From contig JAWNGF010000010.1 in NCBI GenBank assembly GCA_037039685.1, positions 1,984,001 to 2,048,000 of the forward strand: DNA of 64,000 bases, given 5' to 3'. The stretch comes from Ceratobasidium sp. AG-K (Eukaryota; Basidiomycota; Agaricomycetes; Cantharellales; Ceratobasidiaceae). The notes beneath the pieces were generated by a model. That model did not search any database. It worked only from the letters and a program-made list of their open reading frames with translations, and had not been told where the DNA came from. Shown in pieces: positions 23,265 to 34,488 of the stretch (positions are counted from its first letter, which is position 1; each line of letters starts with the position of its first letter). Both the position numbers and the translations under genes were made by a program.

Positions 23265-25120
23265 CTAACTCGAGTTGGAAGCCTCGCCGGCCTCAGATGC
23301 AAGCACCTGGGAAATGAGTCCGGACAATGTATTAGCCTCGCGAGGCCCCTTCTCCAACTCGAGGTTTCGAACAGAGTCGTCGGTGCTAGCACACGTCGGC
23401 GGAAGGGGGGTACACCCCTTGGTAAAATATGGGTGACTGAGCAAATCTGTGGCGCTAGTTCGGGACTGGGGAGGATATCGTAAGAGAGCCTGAATTAGTT
23501 GAACTGTGTGATCTCCCTCTTGCGCCCAGTCTAGGTCATTTACGGGGTTCTTGGGTTCCGAATCTGCTGCGGCTACTTGGTGACTCGCAGATACAAGGTT
23601 CGGCAATAGTGGACCTAATGCCCGTGGAGGCACAGGATTAAAAACCAGTGCGGACGCCGCAGGTAGATCTTTGAACCCCTGTAGAGTGGAATGAGCATGA
23701 GTATAATTGGCAAAAATAGTCAGGGATTAAGAAGTTCACCGGCCATGTTTCATCAGTCGGAGCACCAAGTATCTTGAATATACTCGCGACAAGTCCGATT
23801 TCACCACGGGTACTGTCAAACAAATGTGCTCTGTGCCAACTGCCTCGGGTCGTGCCCGAGCCGGTTACGGGAAGGTTGAATGGAATTGTTGGATCCAATT
23901 GCACCCCAGAAGTGTCGCCATGCGCGCTTTCTTGTGTTCCTTCTGGAACCAATGCGTCCCAGTCAAACTCATCTAGCCTTGATCCGGTTTGGCTATGCTT
24001 GGGATCGAACCAGAGTGAAGTGAAGAAATTACTAGCGAGGACACCAAGGCTCCACAGGTCTGTTGCATATGCGTCGTACTGCCGTGGCGCAAATAGAAGC
24101 TCGGGCGCTCTGTAGGGACTGTAATATTCCGGATGGAGCCCACGGCCATTGGCGCCGATTGGGGGCGAGAAAGCATACCGTTTAGCGAGATATGTCAAAC
24201 GAGAGAGAGAACACCAGGATTAAGAGTAGATCGTGAGAAACATTTACACGCAAAGAAGCGAGGGTGCTGCGTACCCACTCGAGACCTGACAGCACATGCG
24301 TTCAGGCAATTCTTCCCACTCTGGCTTGGGCACGCCTACATCGAAAAAGGCATCTACGTTTAAGCGCTCATTTCCGTCATTGCCACGAGGTTCTTCGAGT
24401 GATGCACCATGACCCCTCGGACGGCCGTCCCAAGCGATGCCGAAATCGCAAAGTTTTATGCACCCATCGTTTAGCTGAACAAGCACATTCGATGGTTTGA
24501 GATCTCGGTGTGCGATTGGCGGTCTGTGAGTGTGCAGGAACGCAACCGCGGATGTGATTTGGTAAAGGAAGGACTTGGAAAGGGCGGAAAAGCGGGATAA
24601 AGTGTTGGAATTTGCTTTGGGCGCTTGTTCGAGTTTGGATAAATGATAGGGGGAACATCTGGGATTTTCAAGGATATCGTGAAGTGTTAGGGGTATGAAA
24701 GGCATAGTGAGCTGAAACAGCTTTTGGCTATGCGAGTACGATGCCCCGAAAAGTTCGACTATCTACGAATAATGAGTGCGAATTTCGGGATCAACGACGG
24801 CACGTACATGAATGTGGCGTAGCCGAGATAGTGCGCAGGCCTCAGTTCTGATGTCATGAGGTTCTAAACGTGCGTTTTTGAATGTCGTTACGGATTTCAC
24901 TGCCCGAAGGCCAGGAACAACGTCTTGGCTGGGTGGCTGTAGAGACTGGTCAGCCTCAAGTTCTACTCGGTAAACGGTTGCGTGTATGCCCTCGGCTTGA
25001 ATCTAGTTGTAGATTTAGTAACGATAAGTTTGGGGAAATTTGCCTCACCAAGTCATCGTCATAAATCCCAGTTTCTGAACCAGAAGAATAGCGATCAGAG
25101 TCGTCTGAATTGAGATACAT
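23265..25120 (-). CDS. CDK-like serine/threonine protein kinase (CMGC; Csk1/CAK-like)
   Basis: Minus-strand exons give a complete kinase domain: [16 protein letters not shown] (glycine loop, degenerate), LRAVKSV (VAVK Lys), [18 protein letters not shown] (helix C Glu), [12 protein letters not shown] (catalytic loop), KLCDFGIAW (metal-binding DFG) and [10 protein letters not shown] (APE), then [13 protein letters not shown] and LLSHPYF at the end of the C-lobe. The spacing and the YRAPE motif place it in the CMGC group. The single-domain form with little after the C-lobe recalls CDK-activating kinases such as S. pombe Csk1, but this is inference. The start is uncertain: ATG 25120 opens [18 protein letters not shown], while in-frame codons continue upstream, so an earlier exon may exist. 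The stop codon is at 23265-23267. The gene is convergent with SMC4, 102 bp apart. Confidence 0.8.
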
Positions 25121-26041
25121 CTCCGAAGCCAAACCCGAAGTTGAACTATCCGCAGCAAATAGGTCTGATTTGAGCTATGCGGGTCATAATCTTACATCTC
25201 AAAGTAAATGACCTTGTGATATGGTTGGCTTGTCGTGGGTGCACAGACGTTGGAGAGTAGGCGCCTGGCGGCAATCATCTCCAATAATGAGTTCAAATGT
25301 CATCATGGACCAATTTATGAAACAACCATGACCACTCTCCGAGTCGGAATAATCTTTCCACCCCGGTGCTTCGGCCAACACAGCTTAACCGCTCTTAGTA
25401 GAAACATACGGCCACCTACTATCTAGGATGGCACTAATATTTCCTTATTCACCTCGCATAATTCTGCTTGATATGCTTGATACGCATACGCTTGATACTG
25501 CGAGCGCGAGTAAAAAGCCACTGGTCTGATTACTATTACTGGCGGTGCAGGCTGCTATCTTGTGCCAGCGCTCTATCTCAGGACACCAAGCCTCGCACAG
25601 CCCAATCTCGTACTAGCTAATTTTGCGCCAAACCGACAAGTCAGGCCCCTAATTCATTCGATGCCCATTAATTTACTCTGCATTCGCTTACTTACGGCCA
25701 TCTACAAACTATCTGGGCTGGTACTGCTAGGGCTTTTTGGTATCATTTGACCGACACGACTAACACACTGCTCCTAGCAACCGCACTCCACCTCCGTATT
25801 GCCATTCTGAGTTATCTTTCCCGTCGTGCTCCGCGCATCTGATCTCGGCTGTCGAGTCAGCGCATCAATGACTAGGGGTCTCGTCCGCTCCTTGTGGCCG
25901 CCGGTCACGCTCAAACTATTGTACCACTCTTGCACCGACTTCCGCGTATGTCCCTCGGCAGAGTATGGACCTATTCATCCGGGCCTACAGGGTACTTAGA
26001 CTGCTCGATCAACCTTCACGCCACCATCTGCATCTATCATC
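25121..26041. other. Divergent intergenic region, possible upstream exon of the kinase
   Basis: About 920 bp lie between the kinase and GNAT start codons. On the minus strand around 25310-25380 an acidic, protein-like stretch (WKDYSDSESGHG) may belong to an upstream exon of the kinase, but I could not find an intron that joins it in frame. No other element was found. Confidence 0.4.
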
Positions 26042-27321
26042 ATGCCTTCGCTCAGTAACATCGCTCTCACATATGACTTTTGCCTTCATGCTACTGCGAC
26101 CGACTTCCTTGAAGCCACAGAACACGCACTATTGGCAGACCATGAAAGGCCGTCCAACATCATCCTGGCACATGCATTGGAACGTGCAGCCCGGGAAGCG
26201 AGTCGAGGCAGCTTGGGAGCCGCAGCAGCAACGACCGGACTTTCCCCACATGAACGTTCAAAAGTATGGTGGACCAGACGACGAAATGGGACCATGCCAG
26301 ACGTTCAAGTTGGCCGCGACTTTTGGATGACCTGCTGGACTGTGCAAACGCCTGTAGCGAGCGCAGCTCATCCTTCCTCCATTCCACCACGGCTACCTAC
26401 CCTCGACTTTGCCATCTCCATCCTATCCTCCGATCCCATATTTGTCTTTACACCACACGCAGCAGCGTCCCTTACCTTGGCATTTCTCGCTCCAAGGGCC
26501 CGGCCTCTTGTACAACGATTGGCCCAATGCATGCCCCCCGAGCGCATGGCTCGGATCTTTGCACTCTACCCGGTCGCCGAGATCATCGCCGAGACATGGA
26601 CTGCGCGGACAGGCGTTCCCCGAGCCCCCGAAAGTCACTGCAACGTATTCTCCACCTTTTGCACCGTTGCCACGTTTTCGGGGGTTCAACCACTGCCAGA
26701 AGGACACAGAGTTATCTTGGCCGACGCGGCTCACGCATCCTGTTTAGCACGCATATACTACGAGTTTGAAAAAGAAATGGTCAGTCTTCTAACCTGATAC
26801 ACCGCTCTGTGACTGATGTAAACGCCACTGTCAGGTCCTACACCCCGTTTCGCACGAGTTGGCGCGTCACAAGGTCGATCAAATGATCCAACAGAATCAG
26901 CTTTGGGTATACGAATATCCTGTGCCTAATGCTTCCCGGACGCGTATAGAGCATTACGAAGTACTCGCCGTTGCAGCTCTAAGCCGACACACCTACACCG
27001 TCGCGGCACTTTCAACAATATACACCATCCCACGGGCACGCCGACAGCATATTGCTGGGCGACTAGTCGGACGTATATGCAGCCAGTACGTTACCCATCA
27101 CGCCTCCTTCCTCATATCGATTAATGAGGTAATTTCGCAGTGTCTTCTCGATGAACAAATCGGCCGTACTTTTCGTTCCCCAAGGCAACACGGCCGCTGG
27201 AAAGCTGCTCGGCCGGATCGGATTCTACGGTATGGGGCCTAGAGCCGAACTGGGTGAGATGGCCGAGACGTGGCGCGAGATTGGGTTTGCGAGCAACTTA
27301 AGACATTCAGGCAGCTGGTAA
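26042..27321 (+). CDS. GNAT-like (GCN5-related) acetyltransferase-fold protein
   Basis: ATG 26042 opens MPSLSNIALTYDF, followed by the ATDFLEATEHALLADHE block seen in fungal GNAT-like proteins. A 60-nt intron near 26779-26836 and a second at 27087-27140 (donor GTACGT, acceptor TTTCGCAG) shape three exons. The middle exon carries VLAVAALSRHTYTVAALSTI and TIPRARRQHIAGRLVGRICS, which matches the beta4 strand and the acetyl-CoA pyrophosphate loop (R-x-x-x-x-A-x-x-L type). The last exon reads SAVLFVPQGNTAAGKLLGRI and FYGM, the beta5-alpha4 end of the fold. Stop TAA 27319-27321, about 385 residues. The substrate is unknown. The N-terminal half has no family I recognise. Confidence 0.7.
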
Positions 27322-27727
27322 CTGAAGGTTACGGAGACTGCCGAGATCTGTATCTTAGAGTCGAGCTAGAGTGGATTGGTCGTGATCATTTTAGCATTCG
27401 TGTCGATGCGAGGTTAGCCGGACTAGCTATTTGCGCAGACAATTGTTTGGTTTCCTTTGTTTTGTATTGATTGGCGCAATACTTTATCTGTTTAATGCTC
27501 ATCTGAACACGTCGTGTCTGTTCTTGCTGCATTAGCTCTTATCGCGTAGCCCACTCTGGGCTAAGCCAAATATTGTAAATTTATATCATCTGAGCTGCGG
27601 CCAGATGATACGATTATCTAATATGCCGTTTTAGCGCCGGTGTCATGGGTTGACAAATACCAACTCAGGATCAACCGCCGCAACTCACACATCCACCTCT
27701 AGTTACCTGATTAGTTCTTCCTGCTGA
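27322..27727. other. Intergenic, nothing recognised
   Basis: This 406-bp gap runs between the GNAT-like stop and the DUF726 start. It is AT-richer than its neighbours and holds only short frames. It probably contains the DUF726 promoter. Confidence 0.4.
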
Positions 27728-30700
27728 ATGTCTCTTCCTCCTCCTAAATCTGCGCCCATACAGCCTATTAATGCATTCGATGACCTAGACGATGATGATG
27801 GGTGGCAGGACATGCCAATTATCCGAACCAGCGACAACGCTCTCGGCCTCGACGACGAAGATGCTAAAAAATATCACTACGTGGAGCCCAAGTTGAAGAG
27901 CCAAGGCGATGACCACCACGCTGGAAACGCAACAGGTAATCTTATCGACTATGATGATCGAGGGAACGAATGGAGGGCAAAACTCGACCAGAACGAGGAT
28001 GATTACACACGGCTACGGTTGGACGACGACGACGACGCTGACGAGGTTCATCTGCGCACCCGCTATCTGTTCGATGAGGACAAGGCTATGACTCCGCTTA
28101 GTCAGATGCAAGCGACTAAGGACTTGCTCACCGAGGCCCAGCGGATCGCGTATGTCGGTGTGTTTGTGCACTCGCAGCTCGTGAGATGATAGTTTCTCTC
28201 CGGAAAGTCAATAGCAAAGAGCTGAAGGCGGCCATTAACAATCTGGAGCTGTGGTCACTGAAAATCATGGGTCGGCTATATTACCACATGGAACTTGAGA
28301 CGGCCGGTATGTTTTTACCTCACACGACTCTCGTTGCTAACTAACGCTACAATCAGAGCAGAAAATGATCGAGAGTTTAGCCGAGCACGGTGTCTCTGCC
28401 TTGGATCTTGTTCCCGCCCTTATGACCACCCACACCGTCGCAAATCCCGAGTATGACCCCACCGAGGCGAAGCGAAAAGATGCTGAGGAAGCGAATGCTC
28501 GAGTTGGGTCCCCGATTGACGAGTCGCACGACATCACTATCCTCGGCACCCCTTCAACGCCCGCTATTCAAACACACCCTGCCACACCGAAGCAAAGTGC
28601 AAGGAACATTCACCTCCAAACGACGGCCAACGTGATGGAGCCACTAACACCGACCGTGACTTCCATGCCTGGTGTCTCGACTTCCTTGTCAACAACTGAC
28701 GCTAATATCACGCTGGACATTCGATGGACTGTTTTGTGCGACTTATTCCTCATCTTAATCGCCGATAGTGTTTACGACGCCCGTTCTCGCGTCCTTTTGG
28801 AGATCGTAGCTACCAAGCTCGGTCTTGGTTGGCTCGACATGGTTAAATTTGAAAGACGCGTCACGGATGCGCTGGAAATCCAAGAAGGTGTCGAGCGACT
28901 AGGGCAGGAAGATGTAATTGAGGGGCGAACCAAGAGTGCGGCGAAGAAGAGGTATGTAATGATGGGACTTGCTACACTAGGTGTGTATTTGAGCTATGAT
29001 TACTGTGGACGACAACCCTCATCCCTTACACAAACCTTGTGAGATAGGTGGCGGCCTTGTCATCGGCCTCTCTGCAGGTCTACTGGCTCCTGTTATCGGA
29101 GCAGGCCTTGGTGCTGCTCTTACAACGGTTGGAATCACTGGAACCACGGGATTCCTCGCAGGTGCGGGAGGTGCCGCCGTTATCACGACGGGCGGGGTTG
29201 TAGCTGGCTCTAGCATCGCCGGAAAGGGTATGGCACGACGAACTAAACAGGTCAAAACCTTCAACTTGCTACCCATACATAACAATAAACGCGTCAGCTG
29301 CCTTGTAGCTGTACCTGGGTATGTTTGCCTATTGTGCTTATTTGATCTCATTCATTCATAAACTCATTTGTTTCCGTCAGGTTCATGGCTAGCGCAAAAG
29401 ATGACCCCCGCCTACCATTCAGCGTTCTCGACCCTGTAATGGGCGATGCTTTCGGTGTGCTGTGGGAGCCCGAGATGATGGCTGAGATGGGAAACGCGCT
29501 CAAGATCCTCACTAGTGAGGTTCTTACCCAGGTTGGCCAGACAGTCCTGCAGGCGACTGTGATGGCAGCTCTGATGAGTGCTTTGCAATGGCCGCTCAGT
29601 ACGTCTCTCCTCTTTCATTTGATTTAGGGGCTAACATTGCGACCTAGTTTTGACTAAGCTTTGGCTACCTTATTGACAATCCCTGGTCTAATGCTCTTGA
29701 TCGCGCGCGAGCCGCTGGCCTTGTGCTCGCTGATGTTCTCATTGAACGTTCCCTCGGCGTCCGTCCAATCAGCCTTATCGGGTATTCTTTGGGCGCTCGT
29801 GTCATTTTTTATGCCCTTCTCGAACTCGCCCGGAAAAAGGCGTTTGGAGTTGTCCAAGACGTTTTTCTTCTCGGCGCAACTCTCACAGCATCCAACGCGC
29901 AATGGCTTCAAGCACGCGGCGTGGTCGCAGGCCGGCTCGTCAACTGCTTTGCGCGAAACGATTGGCTCTTGAACTACCTCTTCCGCGCGACAACCGCTGG
30001 TATTGGGACTGTTGCCGGGCTGAGGCCGGTCGAGCACGTACCCGGGCTGGAGAACGTGGATGTGACGGATAAAATCCTAGGGCATATGAGCTATCGGACG
30101 TTCATGCCTATTATTATGGACCAGCTTGGATTTCCTGTCACTGCGACATACTTTGACGAGGAAGAAGTAAGTCTACCTCTGCCTGTGCCCTCGTGGCAGG
30201 AGCTAAAGCTATTAATGTAGGAACCTGAGATGGAAGAGGACCGAATCGTAGTGCGAGAACCACCGCCCCCTCCCGTGATCGGCCCTCCCAAGAAGAACCG
30301 ATTTAGCTGGTTTGGGCGCAATAAGAGTACCCCACCAGAGAAGGTCGACTCGAGCAGTCTACAAGCACCCACTGTCCGAGCACGAACTGTGTCCGCTTCA
30401 ATTCCAGAAAAGGACGACGACCTACCTGAACGTATTGCATTACCGGTCTCGCCGGGAGGCCACTCGCCTGCTCCTCCGCCTTACACACCTTCCGCCCAGT
30501 CCGGCTCGGCATTCCCTTCAGAAAAGACCGGTTTGCCTATGCCTCCTCGCAGCGAGTCGCCACCGTCCGATATTAAACCCACGGCCGGTTTTGATTTCAA
30601 AGCAATCGGAGAAGTTCTTGGCAAAGCCGATCTCGATCCAAACAAGATTCGCATGCCACAGCCCTCACCTGCGATGAAATCCCAGCTCACGGCGAGTCCC

Positions 30701-31315
30701 AAAGGCGAAAACTTGGAGATGTTACGAGCTGGGTCTGCGCCTCCCCCCTCGACGCAAGCGGTGGATCCACCCGGCCGCGAGACGACTCCAAAGCCCAAAA
30801 TGCACGCTCGCGCGCAGACGGAGTACGGAGCAGATGCGCTGGGCGGATTTACGGAGAATAGTACAAGCTCCGGGGCGGCTGCGCCAGAGGAAGATGATGA
30901 AGAAGACGTGACGGCTATGTTCCAACGTTCGGCATCCCTCGACACGACTTCGAGTTTGGGGCTGAGTTCGGGGACGGGTGGGCTTGGTGGAGGGTTTGCG
31001 AGCGCTCACAGCGGATTCGGGGGATCAAACGGGTTTGGGTCTATGCCGCGACTTCCCGGCGAGTCATCGCTATCGTTTGGGAGCGCCACTGGTAGCATGT
31101 GGACACCTCCGAATCCATTCGCATCGCCCTCTGCAGGCTCACTACCCGGCGTTGGGACACCTTCTCCCTTTGAGGGCGCCTACGTGTCTTCCACGCCTGC
31201 GAATCCATTTTCAGATTCGAACCTTTCGTTCGGTAGTGCTGACGGAAATATAACCTCGTGGCCACCTGAACCCAAGAAGAAACCCTCGCTGCCATCGAAC
31301 CCGTGGCAAACGTAG
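27728..31315 (+). CDS. DUF726 (TMCO4/Mil1-like) membrane-associated alpha/beta hydrolase-fold protein
   Basis: ATG 27728 opens MSLPPPKSAPIQPINAFDD with an acidic N-terminus. A DUF726 domain follows over several exons: KFERRVTDALEIQEGVERL, then a glycine-rich hydrophobic region (GGGLVIGLSAGLLAPVIGAG and TGFLAGAGGAAVITTGGVVA) consistent with membrane insertion. Next come VSCLVAVPGF and SLIGYSLGARVIFYAL, which contains the lipase-type GxSxG elbow (GYSLG). VQDVFLLGATLTA and VDVTDKILGHMSYR complete the fold. The last 360 residues are low complexity, rich in Pro, Ser and Gly. About 1,030 residues; TAG at 31313-31315. The yeast relative Mil1 binds an AP-1 adaptor medium chain variant and is a putative lipase, so a role in membrane traffic is plausible but inferred. 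Confidence 0.85.
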
Positions 31316-31455
31316 AAGGGCTGGGCGACGTTTGGGATTTTTGCATGACTCTCTTGTTGACACTACACTGTCTTTATACCACCTTGCATCTTGTCTAGTA
31401 CTTTTGTAATTGTAGACTATTTTAGCCTTGCTGTTCTGATTTGTAATGATCTGCG

Positions 31456-31508
31456 TGACGTCATCCTTAGGATGCGCGTGTATTTAAACGTCTGCGAGCT
31501 TCGCATCC
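31456..31508 (+). promoter_or_regulatory. CRE, TATA-like box and small inverted repeat upstream of CMC4
   Basis: A perfect CRE (TGACGTCA, 31456-31463) is followed by a TATA-like TATTTAAA at 31481-31488, which lies 44 bp before the CMC4 ATG. The TATA-like box sits in the loop of a 7-bp inverted repeat, GGATGCG (31470-31476) and CGCATCC (31502-31508). The position fits a compact core promoter for CMC4. Confidence 0.45.
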
Positions 31509-31531
31509 AGGTACGTCCCCGCATTATAACC

Positions 31532-31857
31532 ATGGTGAGCAAAGTACATGAAAACTGATCCAAAGGCACTCAACATCCATGGTTTCGATCAGTCTGACCC
31601 CACATGCCAAGCGCAAGGTACGTATCCCCATGCCAATGTCCTTGTAATCCGCCTAAGCTCTCGTCCAATGGGAAGCTTGTAGTCTTCAAACCTGCCTCAA
31701 CAAAAACACCTACAGTCCAGAAAAATGCGACGCCCAACTAAGAAAACTATACCAATGTTGCGACGAAATGTACAAAAAATCTGGGCAGGATGCAGAGTCT
31801 ACGGCCTGTCCAATACCCCGTGTTGTTACTCGATGGCTAAAAACCCACCCTACGTGA
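31532..31857 (+). CDS. CMC4: Cmc4-like twin-CX9C mitochondrial intermembrane-space protein
   Basis: This small gene has three exons. Exon 1 appears to be just ATG (31532-31534), followed by a 58-nt intron (31535-31592, GTGAGC...ATCAG). Exon 2 reads SDPTCQAQA, and a second 58-nt intron (31618-31675) joins it in frame to CSLQTCLNKNTYSPEKCDAQ. Then come LRKLYQCCDEMYKKSGQD and STACPIPRVVTRWLKTHPT with TGA at 31855-31857. The cysteine pattern, with the paired CC after a CX9C helix, matches yeast Cmc4, which begins similarly (MSNPCQ). About 69 residues, the usual size. Such proteins are imported and oxidised by the Mia40 relay in the intermembrane space. The alternative start at ATG 31548 (no first intron) would add a 15-residue N-terminus. 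Confidence 0.85.
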
Positions 31858-32019
31858 TTTCGAGATCCAAAAAAGCCTTGTAATACGATTGATACCTGTA
31901 CAAAAGATATGAAAGAGTCGAAAAAGCAAGTAAAGTCCTATACCAGGCTCAACAATTGGAATCCCACGAAACATAATAGCGCAAACAACTCAGGGAAGCT
32001 TTGATGGTGGCTACTGTGG

Positions 32020-33673
32020 CTATTGCCTCGGTTCATACGAAGGTGGAAGCTCAGTCGCCACCGAGGTCCTCCCAGTGCCTCCTCGATTCTCCTCGCTCCA
32101 GCTTCCCTGTTGAAGATGCGGTTGAGAGGGACCTGAGGTTACACTAGGTCCATTATTAGGTATTACCATGAGACCCTGTTGGTTACGAGGCACTACTGTG
32201 GGAGATATTGTAACAGCGGAGACCTCTGTGTGGGTAAAATTTGACTCGGAAGAGCTAGGCACTTACGTCCACCCTGACGAGCCGCCTCCATACGTCGTGG
32301 ACGGAGCTGAAAAGAATCAGTTGGCTTATCGGAATGGCGAGCTTTGATTACTTACAAGTCTGAATACGTACTGGTGCAGGTGCCGGTCGAGATAAAGTAT
32401 AAGGCTCGTATGCCGTCCCTACTTTGTGATCGTCATCTAGGTCCGCCGTCCCTTGGTTCATGCGTCTCCTGCCGAACAAGTATCCAGCTACTACTCCTCC
32501 AGCGAGAAGAGCCAAACCACCAAGCACACCACTACGAAACCAAGTTCAGCAAAAAATTCCAAGTTACGTTAGCATACATGCACTTACCCGACGATGGCAC
32601 CAACGGGAACTGGGTTACGCTGGACCTCAGCCTCCGGTCGATCGTATACGGTGCTAGGAAATGAGAGTGACTGCGTAGCACTCGCAAGCGAATTGGATGA
32701 CGCGGCTGCCTTCAAGAGCAAATCAGAGCAAATGCCGGTCTCGTTTTGCCCACTGTTGATGGCGAGCTCAGCGGATTGTCTAGTGTAGTAAAAGAACCTA
32801 TGGCTACTATCACAAGGGGCCCTTAGGTTGTGCTACTTCGTTAGACTCACCAAGATCCGTCTGAGTCCCAGGATGGATTATAGACATAGGAAGGTAACTT
32901 GATATTTTGTTTGCACGCTGCTATTTGCACGGCATCGGGAAGGCTAGATGGACGGTTACCCTAAGTACGACCATACAAGGTTTAGGCCAATAAAATAACG
33001 CACGTTCGGTTCAGGACCGGGCCGCACCCACTCAAATATTTTGCGTAAGTCCCAGGCTGGTATGTTTCAGAAAATACAACGTTATAGTAGACATAATCTA
33101 CTCACGGGCGCGTCAAACCCGAAGTCCTGGTTTACGCCGCTCCCAATCCCCCACTGGCAACTGGTTGACGACCCACCGACTCAGTCCAAGCAACATCGAG
33201 TTGATCGGGAGAATTTACCTCATACATAGCATTGACAGTGCAAAGGATATAGTGTTACAACAACAGCCAGCTGCCATGGCCTCAGTTTTGACTCTTTGTG
33301 TTTTCGGGGATTATATTCGAAGAGGGCAAAACGTACCGACTTGATCACTACAGGTATCCCCCGGGGCCGTGTTGGGCATGTTTCCGACCTGGACTGCATA
33401 CATGGAGCCATGTCAACCTTCCCGCACTACTGAATTTGGCATGCAAAGAACCTACAGCCTGGAGAGCACGTTCCGCGTAACCGTTCATACACCTGGCCTA
33501 CGATACAAGAAATGAGCGACTTCATCAGGCATTGACCCAATCAGTATTCGCCCACATGGAGATTCGCCAACCGAGCGAGTGAACCAATCCATCGAGCTAT
33601 TCAAGCAAGTCGTATTTCCTGCACTTGCAGCAACACCATGTGACGTTACGATCAACACACCATGGACCAGCAT
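32020..33673 (-). CDS. Secreted-type single-pass membrane protein, tandem paralog A
   Basis: ATG 33673 begins MLVHGVLIVTSHGVAASAG, a signal peptide, then NTTCLNSSMDWFTRSVGESP. Exons joined by about eight introns give CQVYERLRGTCSPG, NTAPGDTCSDQVG, GCCCNTISFALSMLCM, GTYAKYLSGCGPVLNR, IAACKQNIKLPSYVYN and WFFYYTRQSAELAI. This is an ectodomain with many cysteines and N-glycosylation sites. A transmembrane helix follows (GVLGGLALLAGGVVAGYLFG) with an RRR stop-transfer. The tail is disordered, rich in Pro and Ser, and ends ELPPSYEPRQ at the TAG 32020-32022. The tail therefore carries a PPxY motif. I know no characterised function for this family; the layout suggests a plasma-membrane or cell-wall-facing receptor or sensor. 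Two paralogs follow upstream in the same orientation. Confidence 0.75.
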
Positions 33674-34488
33674 GATTTGACAGGGAGAGGTTCGGGTGAG
33701 GAGAGCTGCTCAAGTCAAGGTAGGCTTAAATTAAAAATCGAGATGTCTCGCCCGAAATGCCCATGCCAAGGAACGAGACGTTTACTCTCCGTGATTATAT
33801 GCCAGCGAGCTGTTCTTTGTTTTACAAGGGAAATAGAAGGATGAACGGTACTGCATAGACGCAAAGATATGCTGGCCGCAAGATCGTGAATTTCTGTTGC
33901 CATGAGAGCAAGCGCCCAGAATCAGCTTCTGTGATCAACCTTGGTGAAAAGGACTAGCGATTGGCGCAACTGATAGCAGGGCTCAGGTCTCAATGAGAGG
34001 CCTTCGCCACAGCCTGATCGCCCTCGTGGCAGTCTTTGTTCTTCATTACTGTTGGTGAGCTGACTCGTTAGGGATTCTGAGCCTCAGGTCCGGGACTTAT
34101 CATCCTCGGCCGCTTTAGCCACGCATGGCGACATATCCACAGAAAACTGTTGGGAAGACTCAAACAATTGCGCCTATTATAATAGATGACAAAGAACGGA
34201 ACATTTGAATGGCTCTCGCCCTGACGGGGTCGAGATGCCCAGGAGCATACGTACGCGACAGCAACACGTACCTCGCAACAGTCTCACGATGCCTTGTAAA
34301 ACCCTCGTGTGTTACTCAGTACAGTAGTTCTGGTTAGCTAGGCACAGCTGATCAGTCTAGGAAATAGGATGTATGGGCCCACGTGGTGCTCGCTTCCTTA
34401 TCTCCCCAATACAAACATAAATATAAATGATGTAGTCCCAAATATGGTGAAATATAATTCCAATCAAGACCGAATCTGCCCCTATATT
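33674..34488. other. Intergenic between paralogs A and B
   Basis: This 815-bp stretch carries unmatched short frames only. It should contain the promoter of paralog A (minus strand) and the 3' region of paralog B. No repeat shared with the other intergenic gaps was obvious by eye. Confidence 0.4.

Noticed and set aside
26086..26769. Several overlapping frames of 60-170 codons across the GNAT-like gene.
   Set aside because: They overlap the 251-codon first exon in other frames, lack motifs and have no splice continuation, unlike the GNAT-like frame.
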